A stretch of 64,000 bases of DNA from JAWWOW01 sp033851265. Lineage in GTDB: Bacteria; Actinomycetota; Actinomycetes; JAWWOW01. The position numbers were made by a program, and so were the translations under genes. Where the stretch lies: positions 62,001 through 126,000 of the forward strand of contig JAWWOW010000016.1 in the NCBI GenBank assembly GCA_033851265.1, read 5' to 3'. The notes under the pieces are model-generated. The model saw only the letters and a list, made by a program, of their open reading frames with translations. It did not search any database and had not been told where the DNA came from. Numbering within the stretch: position 1 is the first letter of the stretch; each line of letters opens with the position of its first letter. Positions 25,110-33,763 of the stretch are shown here, piece after piece.

Positions 25110-26045
25110 CTAACCCCCTCTCACTCGAGAGAGGTCCACCTTGAAGCCCTTGATGAAGATGAAGGCGATGAGCAGCACCGACAGGAACAGCAGGACGCCT
25201 ACCGCATCACCGAGCCCGATCGCCGTCCGCGTGATGGTTTGGCGGTAGGTCAAGAACGACAGCGTCTCGGTCTTGTTGGCGCCCTTGGTCATGATGAAGA
25301 CGTTGTCGAAGATTCGCCAGGCATCCAGGGTTCGGAAGAGCACCGCAACCAGGATCGCGGCCTTCATGTTGGGGATCGTGACCCGCCAGAGGCGTTGCCA
25401 CGCCGACGCACCGTCGACCTTGGCTGCTTCCAGGATGTCCTCCGGGACCTGCGCGAGTCCAGCGAGCAAGAGCAGCGCGATGAACGGCGTTGTCTTCCAA
25501 ATCTCGGACAGGATGATGACCAGGAGCGATGACCAGGTGTGGCTGAACCACGCGAAGTCGCCAAGCCCGAACCAGCTGTTGATGAAGCCCGACTGCAGGT
25601 CGAACATATAGAACCAGGCGTACGCCGACACGACGGTGACGATGCCGTAGGGCACGAGGATGGCAGTGCGGACCGTCTTGCGGCCGAAAATGATGCGATG
25701 CATGACCATCGCGAAGGCGAAACCGATCACGAGCTCGACGCCGACGGTCAGAACCGTGATCAGCAGCGTGGTGAACACGTCTTGCCACCACAGGCTGTCC
25801 TTCAGCACCGTCACGTAGTTGCGCAAACCGATGAACTTCTTCTGATCGGGATTGGTCAGACGGTAGGAGAACAGCGAGAGGTAAACCGCATTGACGAGCG
25901 GATACGCGGTGACCAGCAGCATGATGATGATGGCGGGGGCGCTGAGCATCAGACCCAGACGGTTCTCGGCTTTCACCCGATCGGTAGTCGCTGCCCGCCT
26001 GTGCTTCGGCGATCGCTCGACCGCAGGTTCGGCGGTCACCGTCAT
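25110..26045 (-). CDS. sugA: sugar ABC transporter permease (SugA-like)
   Basis: A 311-residue MalF-type permease. A short basic cytoplasmic tail precedes six helices, starting LGLMLSAPAIIIMLLVTAYPL and ending AVGVLLFLSVLLIAFIFI. The EAA motif is EAAKVDGASAWQRLWRVTIPNM. It lies 25 bp after lpqY and two bases before sugB. Together with SugB it would carry an alpha-linked disaccharide such as trehalose; substrate assignment rests on the binding protein. Confidence 0.9.
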   Translation of the reverse strand: MTVTAEPAVERSPKHRRAATTDRVKAENRLGLMLSAPAIIIMLLVTAYPLVNAVYLSLFSYRLTNPDQKKFIGLRNYVTVLKDSLWWQDVFTTLLITVLTVGVELVIGFAFAMVMHRIIFGRKTVRTAILVPYGIVTVVSAYAWFYMFDLQSGFINSWFGLGDFAWFSHTWSSLLVIILSEIWKTTPFIALLLLAGLAQVPEDILEAAKVDGASAWQRLWRVTIPNMKAAILVAVLFRTLDAWRIFDNVFIMTKGANKTETLSFLTYRQTITRTAIGLGDAVGVLLFLSVLLIAFIFIKGFKVDLSRVRGG

Positions 26046-26070
26046 GCGAGCCTCCCGTGCCGGAGCTGCA

Positions 26071-27363
26071 CTACAACAGCACCTTGTCTTTGAGGACCTT
26101 CGGGATCAACGCGGCAGTCTTCGCCGGCGTTCGATCAGGATTAACCGACGACGGCGGGTACCACTCACGTTGCACTGACGTCGACACGTCCGAGTAGTAC
26201 GGCGTGATTGGCCGCGGCCCTGCCGCGTCGATTGAGCTCCGGATAAGTGCGGCCATGGGGAACAGCTTGATGACGTCCGGGTCGTCGTACACCGCGCCGC
26301 GCGCTGCGGGATTGCCCGCGTCGAGCATGTATGCCTTTTGCGACTCAGCCGAGGTGATGCAACGCACCGCGTCCAAGGCGAAGGTGTCCTTGTACTTGCC
26401 GTAGTTACCGATCGCCAGCTCGATGCCACCGAAGGGCGGCTTGCTCGGCAGGTCGGCACGGACCCTCGGATACCGCGCCCACGCGATGTCTTCGACAACG
26501 CTCTTGGGCAGGTCACCCGACTTCACGGCGGCCTGTGCAGCGCCGTACACGTACGGCCAGTTGAGCATGAAGCCGCCGCGTCCACTCTGGAACAGCGCGC
26601 GGGCCTGTTCTTCGGTGTCCGTGCCGAGGGTCGGGCTGGCCGCACGCGACCGGGAGAGGTCGCGGATCACGACAGCTGCATCCTTACCCGCAGGGGAATC
26701 GATCGCTGCCTTCGCGTCCGCACCGGCTTGCGGGTCGTCGAGGATCGAGCCACCGGCGGAGGCGACCAGCGCGTTGATCCACACCATGTAGCCCTCGTAC
26801 TTGCTGCCTTGCTCCCCCACTGTCCGTCGCGTCTGCACCGCCGCCTTGATCATCTGGTCCCAGGTGAAGGTCGCCGCGGTGGGGTCGACGCCCGCTTCCT
26901 TCGCTACTGACTTGCGGTACCAGAGCAGTTGCGTGTTCGCCCAGAACGGGGCGGCAACAAGCTGGTCCTTCCAGGTGGCGTTGGTGATCGGTGCTTGCAG
27001 GACGCCATCGGTGAAACCCTTGGCCTCCTCCGCTGAGAACGGTCGAAGGAAGCCGGCGTTGGCAAACTCCGCCACGAACGGCGGGTCGAGACTCATCAGG
27101 TCGATCGACGAGTCCTTCGCCGCGAGCCGGCGTACCAGTTGTTCGCGCTGCGAGGTGGCGTCGTTCGGAAGAATTGACGTGGCGATACGGAACTTCCCAC
27201 CGGATTGAGCAGCGCATTTCTGCGCCAGCCGGACCTGGCCGCCGTTGTCCGGGTTGATGTACCAGGTGAGTTTGGGGGTGCCCCCGCTGGACCCGCAGGC
27301 GACCAGCGCGGGTGTGAGAAGCGTCGATGCAACGAGCAGTCGGATCGAATTGCGCATCGGCAT
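26071..27363 (-). CDS. lpqY: LpqY-like trehalose-binding lipoprotein
   Basis: A 430-residue extracellular solute-binding lipoprotein. The signal peptide ends in the lipobox LVACGSS. The mature N-terminus (LTWYINPDNGGQVRLAQKC, then QREQLVRRLAAKDSSIDLMSLD, then FVAEFANAGFLRPF) follows mycobacterial LpqY closely, as do FWANTQLLWYRKS and LNWPYVYGAAQAA. LpqY recovers trehalose released during mycomembrane assembly. In a non-mycolate actinomycete it could take up external trehalose or related sugars. It is the first gene of the operon, with a palindrome 65 bp upstream. Confidence 0.85.
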   Translation of the reverse strand: MPMRNSIRLLVASTLLTPALVACGSSGGTPKLTWYINPDNGGQVRLAQKCAAQSGGKFRIATSILPNDATSQREQLVRRLAAKDSSIDLMSLDPPFVAEFANAGFLRPFSAEEAKGFTDGVLQAPITNATWKDQLVAAPFWANTQLLWYRKSVAKEAGVDPTAATFTWDQMIKAAVQTRRTVGEQGSKYEGYMVWINALVASAGGSILDDPQAGADAKAAIDSPAGKDAAVVIRDLSRSRAASPTLGTDTEEQARALFQSGRGGFMLNWPYVYGAAQAAVKSGDLPKSVVEDIAWARYPRVRADLPSKPPFGGIELAIGNYGKYKDTFALDAVRCITSAESQKAYMLDAGNPAARGAVYDDPDVIKLFPMAALIRSSIDAAGPRPITPYYSDVSTSVQREWYPPSSVNPDRTPAKTAALIPKVLKDKVLL

Positions 27364-27427
27364 CGCTCCTTCGCAGCCGCCCCTGCGCCTTGCCGATCCC
27401 CTGGTCGGAGATCGCCCAAACGTCCAT

Positions 27428-27443
27428 GCGGATCATGGTCCGC
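27428..27443. promoter_or_regulatory. imperfect 16-bp palindrome upstream of lpqY
   Basis: GCGGATCATGGTCCGC is a palindrome with one mismatched pair on each side of centre, located 65 bp before the lpqY start in the 106-bp gap to the GDT1-type gene. Position and symmetry suit a repressor operator (LacI/GntR type), but no cognate regulator is in the window. Confidence 0.4.
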
Positions 27444-27469
27444 GTGCCGGACGCTGGCAAGACCAGCGG

Positions 27470-28036
27470 CTAACCCAAACCCTGCGCGATGAGCAGCACA
27501 CCGAACACGACGAAGAGCGCGGCCGCACCGATCCGGATCGCCTTTTCGGGCAGTCGCTTCCCCAGCACCGCCCCGACCGCAATAGCGAGTGCGTCCGCGG
27601 CGACCATGCCCGCAGTTGAGCCGACCCAGGTGCCGAGCCAACCCTCCCTCGTGGCCAGCGTCACCGTCGCGAGCATGGTCTTGTCGCCGAGCTCGGCAAG
27701 GAAGAAAGCCACTCCGACCGCAAGCACAACAGACCGGGAGGAGCGAGCGACTCTGTTTCTCTCCTCGGCGGACAGGGTGTCACCGCGCAGCGTCCAGGCG
27801 CCAAAAATGAGGAAGGCCACCCCGGCGATCACGTTGATGGTGTGCGTCGGCAGGTTCACACCGATCGCGACCCCGAGCCCGACCGAGACCAGGTGCACGA
27901 CGGCTGTAGCGACCGTGATCCCGATGAGAATCGGCAGCGGTCGATAGCGCGCCGCAAATGTCAGTGCCATCAACTGCGACTTGTCGCCGAGTTCGGCAAC
28001 GAAGATGACGGCGAAGCTGAGCAGCAGGGCGTGCAC
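27470..28036 (-). CDS. GDT1/TMEM165 (UPF0016) family cation transporter
   Basis: A 188-residue membrane protein with six helices in two homologous halves. Each half carries the family signature, first VFVAELGDKSQLMAL and then FFLAELGDKTMLATV. The paired E-x-G-D-K-[ST] motifs bind Mn2+ or Ca2+ in exchange for H+. In bacteria the family exports or exchanges manganese. The start is GTG at 28036. It is divergent from an ECF sigma gene, with only 89 bp between. A small inverted repeat in that gap is too short for a full yybP-ykoY manganese riboswitch. Confidence 0.92.
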   Translation of the reverse strand: MHALLLSFAVIFVAELGDKSQLMALTFAARYRPLPILIGITVATAVVHLVSVGLGVAIGVNLPTHTINVIAGVAFLIFGAWTLRGDTLSAEERNRVARSSRSVVLAVGVAFFLAELGDKTMLATVTLATREGWLGTWVGSTAGMVAADALAIAVGAVLGKRLPEKAIRIGAAALFVVFGVLLIAQGLG

Positions 28037-28125
28037 GCAGGACTCCTCCGGTCGGCGTGCGCCTCCCTTTCAGAACTGGCGAGGCTACCCGGTCCACCGA
28101 TGGCGTCGCATTGCACTAATCTCGC

Positions 28126-28692
28126 GTGTCCATGGCCTCGGAGACAGGCACCGACGACCGGGACGCTGCGTTCACGGCCTTCGTGCGCGCACGGGGTACG
28201 GCGCTTGCACGCTCGGCCTTCCTGGTCGTGGGGGATGCCACGCGCGCGGAGGACGTTCTGCAGTCCGCGTTCGCTGAGACTTATCTGCGCTGGAACACCC
28301 TGCGGCAACCGGAGGCGGCCGAGGCCTACGTACGCCGGGTAATCGTCACTACCAACGCCGCTTGGTGGCGCCGACGGTCGAGTAGCGAGACGCCGCTCGC
28401 CGTGCTGCCTGATCGGGTGCAACCCGACGATACGCAAACCGTGATCGAGCGAGAGACGCTGGTGTGCGCGTTGCGACAACTCTCTCCACGTCAGCGTGCG
28501 GTCGTCGTTCTTCGCTACTTCGACGATCTGACCGAACGCGAGACCGCGCACATCATCGGCTGCTCGATTGGCTCCGTGAAACGCCACACGTCGCGGGCTT
28601 TCGAACGACTACGTCACCTGCTCGGGACTGACCTTGGCGCGGTTGATGAATTGACGACGCCTGTATTAGCGATACGAGGTGTCTCATGCTGA
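28126..28692 (+). CDS. ECF sigma factor (SigE-family type)
   Basis: A 188-residue sigma-70-like factor. Region 2 spans DAAFTAFVRARGTALARSAFLVVGDATRAEDVLQSAF, then WNTLRQPEAAEAYVRRVIV. Region 4 is LSPRQRAVVVLRYFDDLTERETAHIIGCSIGSVKRH, matching the actinobacterial SigE-like ECF group. Start GTG 28126 or ATG 28132 are both possible. Its stop overlaps the next gene by seven bases, so that membrane protein is the likely anti-sigma partner. The signal sensed is unknown. Confidence 0.9.
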   Translation: MSMASETGTDDRDAAFTAFVRARGTALARSAFLVVGDATRAEDVLQSAFAETYLRWNTLRQPEAAEAYVRRVIVTTNAAWWRRRSSSETPLAVLPDRVQPDDTQTVIERETLVCALRQLSPRQRAVVVLRYFDDLTERETAHIIGCSIGSVKRHTSRAFERLRHLLGTDLGAVDELTTPVLAIRGVSC

Positions 28693-29168
28693 GCGAACAT
28701 GAGCTCCGGGAGCGGTTGGCGGGAGCAGCTGCCAACATTGGTGACGACGACCAGCGGGCGCCTCGCGCTATCCGTAATGCACAGCGGCGTCGGAAGCAAC
28801 AACGACACCGGGCGGGAACCGGTCTTGCTGTTGCGGTCTCAGCCGTGGCCATTGCGGGGGCCGTCGTCATCACACGGGAAGGCGACCACGGCGTAACCCC
28901 GGCGAGTGCCGCCGTCATCAGTTGCGATCCTGGTCGAACGGTCGCGCACACGCCCGTGGTTGCGAGCTCGCCCTACGGCACCGTGGTCACGATCACCAAC
29001 ACAACCGGACTAAGCGTCAGAGTCCTTCTCGGGCGCGAATTCGCGGTCGTTCCACCCGGCCTCAGTGAGGGTCAATATCTGCTTGGGTCGGGCGAGCAGG
29101 CTGTGCAGTGCGTGTCGGATGCCGGCGCCACGCCTGCGGTTGCGATGTCCGTCGTCCCGGCGACCTAG
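28686..29168 (+). CDS. membrane protein, probable anti-sigma partner of the ECF sigma
   Basis: A 160-residue single-pass protein. A cytoplasmic N-terminus (~45 residues, charged, RAPRAIRNAQRRRKQQRHR) precedes one helix (GTGLAVAVSAVAIAGAVVIT) and an external beta-rich domain of ~90 residues with two Cys (ISCDPG, AVQCVSD). Topology and overlap with the sigma gene fit an anti-sigma or regulatory partner. No ZAS zinc motif is present. The stop codon sits inside a 12-bp palindrome (cctagcgctagg, 29164-29175) that also contains the stop of the convergent lipoprotein gene. Confidence 0.75.
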   Translation: MLSEHELRERLAGAAANIGDDDQRAPRAIRNAQRRRKQQRHRAGTGLAVAVSAVAIAGAVVITREGDHGVTPASAAVISCDPGRTVAHTPVVASSPYGTVVTITNTTGLSVRVLLGREFAVVPPGLSEGQYLLGSGEQAVQCVSDAGATPAVAMSVVPAT

Positions 29169-29170
29169 CG

Positions 29171-29641
29171 CTAGGCCCCGATCCGGAACCGCAAGCGCAG
29201 TTGGCTTTCACATCCTTCGCGATGGATCACCTGGACACTGCTCTCGCCGTGCCCCTTGCCCTCGAACTCGAGCTCGGCTTCTTCGTTGTCTTCAGCGTCC
29301 GTCCCCTTGATCTCGTAACTGGCCTGCTCGAGCGCCTCCTTGATGGCGTCGCGGCGCTGCTTCACATCATCACCTGGGGAGTAGGCGAAGTAGAGCGTCG
29401 TTGCGCCGACCTTGGACGTCTCGTAGAACGTCGCATCGGATGGGGTCGGTATATCGGCGGGCGGCTTCGCCGCAGAATTCGCGGCGACCGCTGTGCACCC
29501 CGTGCTACCCGCAGATGACGACGGCTCACTGGTCGTTTGTGCCTCGCTGCCGTTGCTGCTGCACGCGGCCAATAACACCGGAGCCACAAAACAGAGTGGG
29601 AACCACCGATAGCGACGCGTGGCGGTCGAATTCGACGACAT
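29171..29641 (-). CDS. putative lipoprotein
   Basis: A 156-residue lipoprotein. Start ATG 29641 (GGAGGG upstream) gives a signal peptide RRYRWFPLCFVAPVLLAAC with lipobox LLAAC. A Ser/Thr-rich linker precedes a small alpha/beta domain: DIPTPSDATFYETSKVG, then QRRDAIKEALEQASYEI, then an acidic DAEDNEEAELEFEG. A second Cys pair (GCTAVAAN, GCESQ) may form a disulfide. Function is unknown. Convergent with the sigma/membrane-partner pair. Confidence 0.78.
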   Translation of the reverse strand: MSSNSTATRRYRWFPLCFVAPVLLAACSSNGSEAQTTSEPSSSAGSTGCTAVAANSAAKPPADIPTPSDATFYETSKVGATTLYFAYSPGDDVKQRRDAIKEALEQASYEIKGTDAEDNEEAELEFEGKGHGESSVQVIHREGCESQLRLRFRIGA

Positions 29642-29769
29642 AAGGGCCAGCCCTCCGGCTCGGTCATGGCAGTGGGCGGCCCCCTGGTTACGACCGCCCA
29701 CTACATAGATGGACCGAGCGGGCCAGATGGTTGACTCCCGACGCCCGCGGGTTTCTATTCTCTTTCGCG

Positions 29770-30603
29770 TCAGTTGGCCTTGCGTGCGGTTAGCAGCAAG
29801 TACTCCCAGTCCATCGACCCGTCACCGCGTTCGTGGCGACTGCCGAGTTCGGCGAGCAGACGGTCCAGCTCGGCGACGCGCTCCGGGTCCTCGGCGATGT
29901 TCTTGTACGCCGCGATCGTTGGGCCGTAGTTGGCCTTGAAGTAGTCCCGGAACGCCTCAGGCTTGTCGAAGTGAGAGACACGCACTGTCTGTCGACGTGC
30001 CACAACATCTGTCACACGGTCGCCGAACAGCGTGCGGACGTGCTCCTCGCTGCCCCACAGCGGCGGGGCCTGAGCACCGGGCGGCGGCGGTGCGGCGTAC
30101 CCCTTCATGGTCGCGAACATCTGACCGATGAACCCCTCCGGCGTCCAACTGAGCACTCCGATGGTTCCGCCGGGCCGGCAAACGCGGACGAGTTCGTCGG
30201 CGCTGGTCTGGTGGTGCGGGGCGAACATCACGCCGACACACGACAGCACGGTGTCGAACTCACTGTCGCCGAACGGCAAGTCTTCGGCATCGGCCTGCTG
30301 CCATTCCAGGTTGGCACCCCGCTCGGCTGCCCGCCGTCGCCCGGACTCGAACAGTTCGGGCGTCAGGTCACTGGCCACCACACTGGCGCCCGCGAGCGCG
30401 GCGGGGATCGCGGCGTTGCCCGACCCAGCAGCGACGTCGAGCACCCGGTCACCGGGCTTCACTCCGCACGCCTCGACGAGGACGGCCCCCAAGTCCGGGA
30501 TGACCTCCGCGGCGACGGCGGGGTAGTCACCCAGCGCCCACATCGCGCGGTGCTTGGCTTTCAAAGCGCGGTCGGCATCAATCGTGTCCGTAACTGCGGT
30601 CAT
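29770..30603 (-). CDS. class I SAM-dependent methyltransferase
   Basis: A 277-residue methyltransferase. Motif I is VLDVAAGSGNAAIPAAL, followed by VVASDLTPELFESG, the LEWQQADAEDLPFGDSEFD segment and LVRVCRPGGTIGVLSW. These match UbiE/COQ5-like small-molecule methyltransferases. Start ATG 30603 has GGAGG five bases upstream; the open frame continuing upstream is a shadow of the P450 gene. It is last in the TetR-P450-ferredoxin cluster after a 149-bp gap. The substrate is probably the P450 product or a related metabolite, which is inference. Confidence 0.9.
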   Translation of the reverse strand: MTAVTDTIDADRALKAKHRAMWALGDYPAVAAEVIPDLGAVLVEACGVKPGDRVLDVAAGSGNAAIPAALAGASVVASDLTPELFESGRRRAAERGANLEWQQADAEDLPFGDSEFDTVLSCVGVMFAPHHQTSADELVRVCRPGGTIGVLSWTPEGFIGQMFATMKGYAAPPPPGAQAPPLWGSEEHVRTLFGDRVTDVVARRQTVRVSHFDKPEAFRDYFKANYGPTIAAYKNIAEDPERVAELDRLLAELGSRHERGDGSMDWEYLLLTARKAN

Positions 30604-30752
30604 GTTGTCCTCCAGCGTCAGCGGTGTGCCGCCCCTCCAGGGCCTCGTGCTGAACGTAGGAACCGACGGGCTCCACGCATATACGCGGTCCAGCCCAAGT
30701 GCCGGAGCCGACTTTGTCGGCGGTGGGTAGTTCTTCTCACTCCCGCCAGGCG

Positions 30753-30947
30753 TCAGTCCTCGGTGACGGTGATCGCCCGCTCGGGGCAGTTCTCCGCACC
30801 GGCGCGGGCACCGGCTTCGTGCTCCGGTGTGACCTCGGCTTTGAGCACGATCGAGTGCCCCTGGTCGTCTGCCTCGAAGACGTCGGGCGCGAATGCGTAG
30901 CAGCGGCCGTGCCCCTGGCAGGCGGCCTCGTCGACCCAGACCTTCAC
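30753..30947 (-). CDS. [3Fe-4S] ferredoxin, P450 redox partner
   Basis: A 64-residue ferredoxin delivering electrons to the adjacent P450. It begins MKVWVDEAACQGHGRCYAFAPDVF, with cluster ligands C-x5-C in CQGHGRC and the distal Cys in AENCPERAI. The His at the position of the usual second Cys indicates a 3Fe-4S cluster, typical of actinobacterial P450 partners. It overlaps the P450 stop by four bases. Confidence 0.93.
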   Translation of the reverse strand: MKVWVDEAACQGHGRCYAFAPDVFEADDQGHSIVLKAEVTPEHEAGARAGAENCPERAITVTED

Positions 30948-32158
30948 GACGTGGCGTCCCCGAACACGAGCGGGAGCGTGTTGGCCTGACGGATGCCGGC
31001 GGAGAAGTGGAAGTCAGCGCCGTCAGCAACGCGGTAATTGGGGATCCGCCGGTGCCACTCCTCCAGCGCCACCCGCACCTCGAGCCGGGCGAGGTGCGAG
31101 CCGAGGCAGCGGTGCGGGCCGGCCCCGAAGGCGAGGTGCCGGTTACGGCCGCGGTCGAAGTCCACGGTGTCCGAGTGGGCGAACTCGACGTCGTCGAGGT
31201 TGCCGGCACCGATGACCATCGTCACCATGTCGCCCGCCCGTAGTTCGACATCGCGCAGCGTCACGTCTTGCTTGACGGTGCGGGCAACCACCATGACCGG
31301 CGTCTCGAATCGCAGCAGCTCTTCAACCACCGCGTGGGACAGCGAGGGATCGTCGACCAGGCGCTGACGCTCGTGGGGATGAGTGGCGAGGCGATGGATC
31401 ATGCAGTCGAGGGTTGCGGTCACCGTGTCGAGCCCGGCAATGATCAGCAAGTAGCAGATGTCGAGGAGTTCCTCGCGGGTCAGGCGCATGCCCTCGACCT
31501 CAGCGTCGAGGAGCCGGCTGAGCAGGCCGTCGTCGCGCTGAGCTTCGCGCTCGTCGAACGCGCTCTCGAAGTATGCGTAGATCTGCTTGCCGGTGTCGGC
31601 GCGGATCGCCGCGGCAGCGTCGAAGTCACCGGGTGCGACGTCGGGGCGAATGATGTTGTCGCGCCACTGGAGGAAGACCGGAAGGTCGGTCAGCGGCAGC
31701 CCGGTGAGCCGAAGGAAGAACGTCGACGGAATCGGAGTGGCGAAGTCCTCGTGGAAGTCACACTCCCCTCGCTCGATGAAGGTGTCGATCACCTGGTTCA
31801 CCAGCACCCGGAAGTCCGGCTCGAGCGCGGCCATCTTCTTGGGCGAGAACTGCGGGTCGAGCAACCGCCGGTACTTCGCGTGGCCGGGTGGGTCGATCTG
31901 GAGCGGGATGAGCGGACGGTCGTTGCCGATCGCGACCGCTTCTTCCGACGAGATGTACTCCGGGTGCTTGAACGCCCAGTGCAGGTCCTCGAAGCCCGAG
32001 ATGAGCACCGAGCCGCCCGGCTCACCCGACACCGACCCGCCATCTGAGCGCGCGACCGGGCACTTCTCGAGCAGGTAGCGGTACGGCACGTGCGGCCTGT
32101 CCGCTGCTTCTGGCGAGAACAGCATCATCGCCGGGTCGGACTCGAGGTTGTCGTCCAT
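30944..32158 (-). CDS. cytochrome P450
   Basis: A 404-residue soluble monooxygenase. The heme loop is FGAGPHRCLGSHLAR with the Cys ligand. The I-helix oxygen-activation motif is LIIAGLDTVTATLD and the K-helix is ELLRFETP. Start ATG 32158 overlaps the TGA of the TetR gene (TGATG), so the frame upstream of it is not used. It is coupled downstream to its ferredoxin. CYP class and substrate cannot be assigned by eye; related actinobacterial enzymes oxidise terpenes, sterols or fatty acids. Confidence 0.95.
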   Translation of the reverse strand: MDDNLESDPAMMLFSPEAADRPHVPYRYLLEKCPVARSDGGSVSGEPGGSVLISGFEDLHWAFKHPEYISSEEAVAIGNDRPLIPLQIDPPGHAKYRRLLDPQFSPKKMAALEPDFRVLVNQVIDTFIERGECDFHEDFATPIPSTFFLRLTGLPLTDLPVFLQWRDNIIRPDVAPGDFDAAAAIRADTGKQIYAYFESAFDEREAQRDDGLLSRLLDAEVEGMRLTREELLDICYLLIIAGLDTVTATLDCMIHRLATHPHERQRLVDDPSLSHAVVEELLRFETPVMVVARTVKQDVTLRDVELRAGDMVTMVIGAGNLDDVEFAHSDTVDFDRGRNRHLAFGAGPHRCLGSHLARLEVRVALEEWHRRIPNYRVADGADFHFSAGIRQANTLPLVFGDATS

Positions 32159-32802
32159 CACGGTGCTCCCTGGATTGTTTCGTTGATCGCCGTGGCCCCG
32201 AGGCCGGACCATGCCAACCGCCACACGTGGGCGGCCTCGTCGGATGGGTCGCGGCGCCCGAAGGTCACCTCATGCACGCCCGCTAGCAGCAAGCCAAAGA
32301 CGGTCTCGGCGTCGCGCTGTGGGTCCAACGTTGTCGCCACGCCGGCGGCCCCGGCCGCGGCCAGCTCGCCGGCGAGCAGGTCGACGAGCGGTGCGAGCGC
32401 GGCGCGCAGGTGGTCGGGCCGTTCGGCTCCGAGCCGCCGGTGCTCGCGCACCAGCACTCCGGCATAACCGAGTGCGCCGGGGTGAGCCACCAGCTCGAAC
32501 AGCCCGAGCACGTAGGCACGCAGCCGATCGACGGGGTCGGTGTGAGCGGTCACGTGCTCGGCGACGAGGGTCGCGCCGATGCGGCTGTCTTCCGCTAGCA
32601 GCGCGAGGAGCAGGTCGTCCTTGCCGGTGAAGCAGGCATAGAACCCCTTGAGCGACGCCCGCGCGCGGGCGGTCGCCTGGGCCACCGTGAAAGCGGCGCT
32701 ACCGGTCTCGGTGGCCAGCTCTCGGGCGGCGTCGACCAGGCGTTGGCGACGAGCCGCGGAAGCGGGCGCAGGCGTGGAGGAGAATGTCATTCTCCCCAGC
32801 AT
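32158..32802 (-). CDS. TetR-family regulator of the P450 operon
   Basis: A ~210-214-residue repressor. The N-terminal helix-turn-helix runs RQRLVDAARELATETGSAAFTVAQATARARASLKGFYACFTGKDDLLLALL. The remaining helices form the effector domain. ATG 32802 or 32790 are the possible starts; the long open extension upstream has no homology. A near-perfect palindrome covers the initiation region, arguing for autoregulation. The gene leads the operon TetR-P450-ferredoxin-methyltransferase and is divergent from an ATP-grasp gene 80 bp away. Confidence 0.92.
   Translation of the reverse strand: MLGRMTFSSTPAPASAARRQRLVDAARELATETGSAAFTVAQATARARASLKGFYACFTGKDDLLLALLAEDSRIGATLVAEHVTAHTDPVDRLRAYVLGLFELVAHPGALGYAGVLVREHRRLGAERPDHLRAALAPLVDLLAGELAAAGAAGVATTLDPQRDAETVFGLLLAGVHEVTFGRRDPSDEAAHVWRLAWSGLGATAINETIQGAP
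32779..32795. promoter_or_regulatory. palindromic TetR operator at the start of the P450 operon
   Basis: GGAGAATG-T-CATTCTCC, two perfect 8-base arms around a single central base, overlapping the ATG at 32790. A bound repressor would block initiation of its own operon and could also affect the divergent gene. Confidence 0.8.
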
Positions 32803-32881
32803 GGACCTCGCGAGCGCCGGTGACAACCCCTCGGCAATTTCAGGACGCCGATCCGCCACCTGACTGAGAACCTTGGCCGTG

Positions 32882-33742
32882 ATGCGCGTCGCCCTCGTAA
32901 CAGCCGCCGCGTACGCGAATCTCGACCCCGACTTGCCTCTTCTCCCGCCGGCTCTCGCTGCCGTGGGGCACGACGCGTCGGTTGTGTCGTGGGACGACGC
33001 GTCGGTGGACTGGTCGTCGTACGCCGGTGTCGTCATCCGCTCGACGTGGGACTACGTCGACCGACGCGAGGACTACCTGACCTGGGCCGCGAGTGTTGAG
33101 ACGATGACGCGATTGGCCAACCCGTCCGCAGTGCTTCGTTGGAACAGCGACAAGCATTACCTTCGCGCGCTCGCAGCAGCGGGAGTGCGCACCGTTCCCA
33201 CGGTCTGGCCGGGATACGGCGACGAGATCCCGAATCATTGGTCCGACATCGTCGTGAAACCTGCTGTGTCCGCCGGCGGTAGATGGACCGGGCGGTACGA
33301 CGACGTCGAAGCAGCTACCGCGTTTGCGCGTCGGTTGCTAGATCGCAACGAAGCGCCTCTCGTGCAGCCCTACGTCAGCACCATCGACAGACACGGCGAG
33401 ATCGGAATCTTCTTCTTCGGCGGGAAACCAAGCCACGCCGTGAGGAAGGCCGCGATCCTGCCCGTGGGGCAGCGGCCGATCGACAACTTCCAGCTCGCCG
33501 TCGACCAGCTGGTCGAGCCGGTTGCCTTGTCCGATGCGCCCATCGACTTCGCCGTCGCCGTACTGGACGCCGTACCGAGCAACGAGGCTCTGCTCTATGC
33601 CCGCGTCGACTGTGTCAGCGATGACGACGGCGGATACGTGCTGCTAGAGGTCGAGCTGATCGAGCCGTCCCTGTTCCTGAACCTGAGCGAGGGTGCTGAT
33701 CGTCGGTATGCACGCGCGGTCGATGCATGGCTACGAAGCTGA
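32882..33742 (+). CDS. ATP-grasp (RimK-like) ligase-fold protein
   Basis: A 286-residue protein of the ATP-grasp superfamily. It begins MRVALVTAAAYANLDPDLP, with the first domain strand VVIRSTWDY. The ATP-binding subdomain has RWNSDKHYLRALAAAGVRTVPT, DIVVKPAVSAGGRWTGRY and the metal site LLEVELIEPSLFL. Similar stand-alone proteins occur in actinobacteria next to varied pathways and may ligate an amino acid or peptide. ATG 32882 is preferred over an upstream TTG 32873. It is monocistronic and its 3' end is convergent with the SDR gene. Confidence 0.85.
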   Translation: MRVALVTAAAYANLDPDLPLLPPALAAVGHDASVVSWDDASVDWSSYAGVVIRSTWDYVDRREDYLTWAASVETMTRLANPSAVLRWNSDKHYLRALAAAGVRTVPTVWPGYGDEIPNHWSDIVVKPAVSAGGRWTGRYDDVEAATAFARRLLDRNEAPLVQPYVSTIDRHGEIGIFFFGGKPSHAVRKAAILPVGQRPIDNFQLAVDQLVEPVALSDAPIDFAVAVLDAVPSNEALLYARVDCVSDDDGGYVLLEVELIEPSLFLNLSEGADRRYARAVDAWLRS

Positions 33743-33763
33743 CGGGCTCGGCCGGACCGCGTG

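Noticed and set aside
28037..28125. yybP-ykoY manganese riboswitch upstream of the GDT1-type gene
   Set aside because: Only a 5-bp GCCTC/GAGGC stem is visible and the 89-bp divergent gap is too short; the conserved GGGGAGUAG-type core is missing. A covariance search for RF00080 would settle it.
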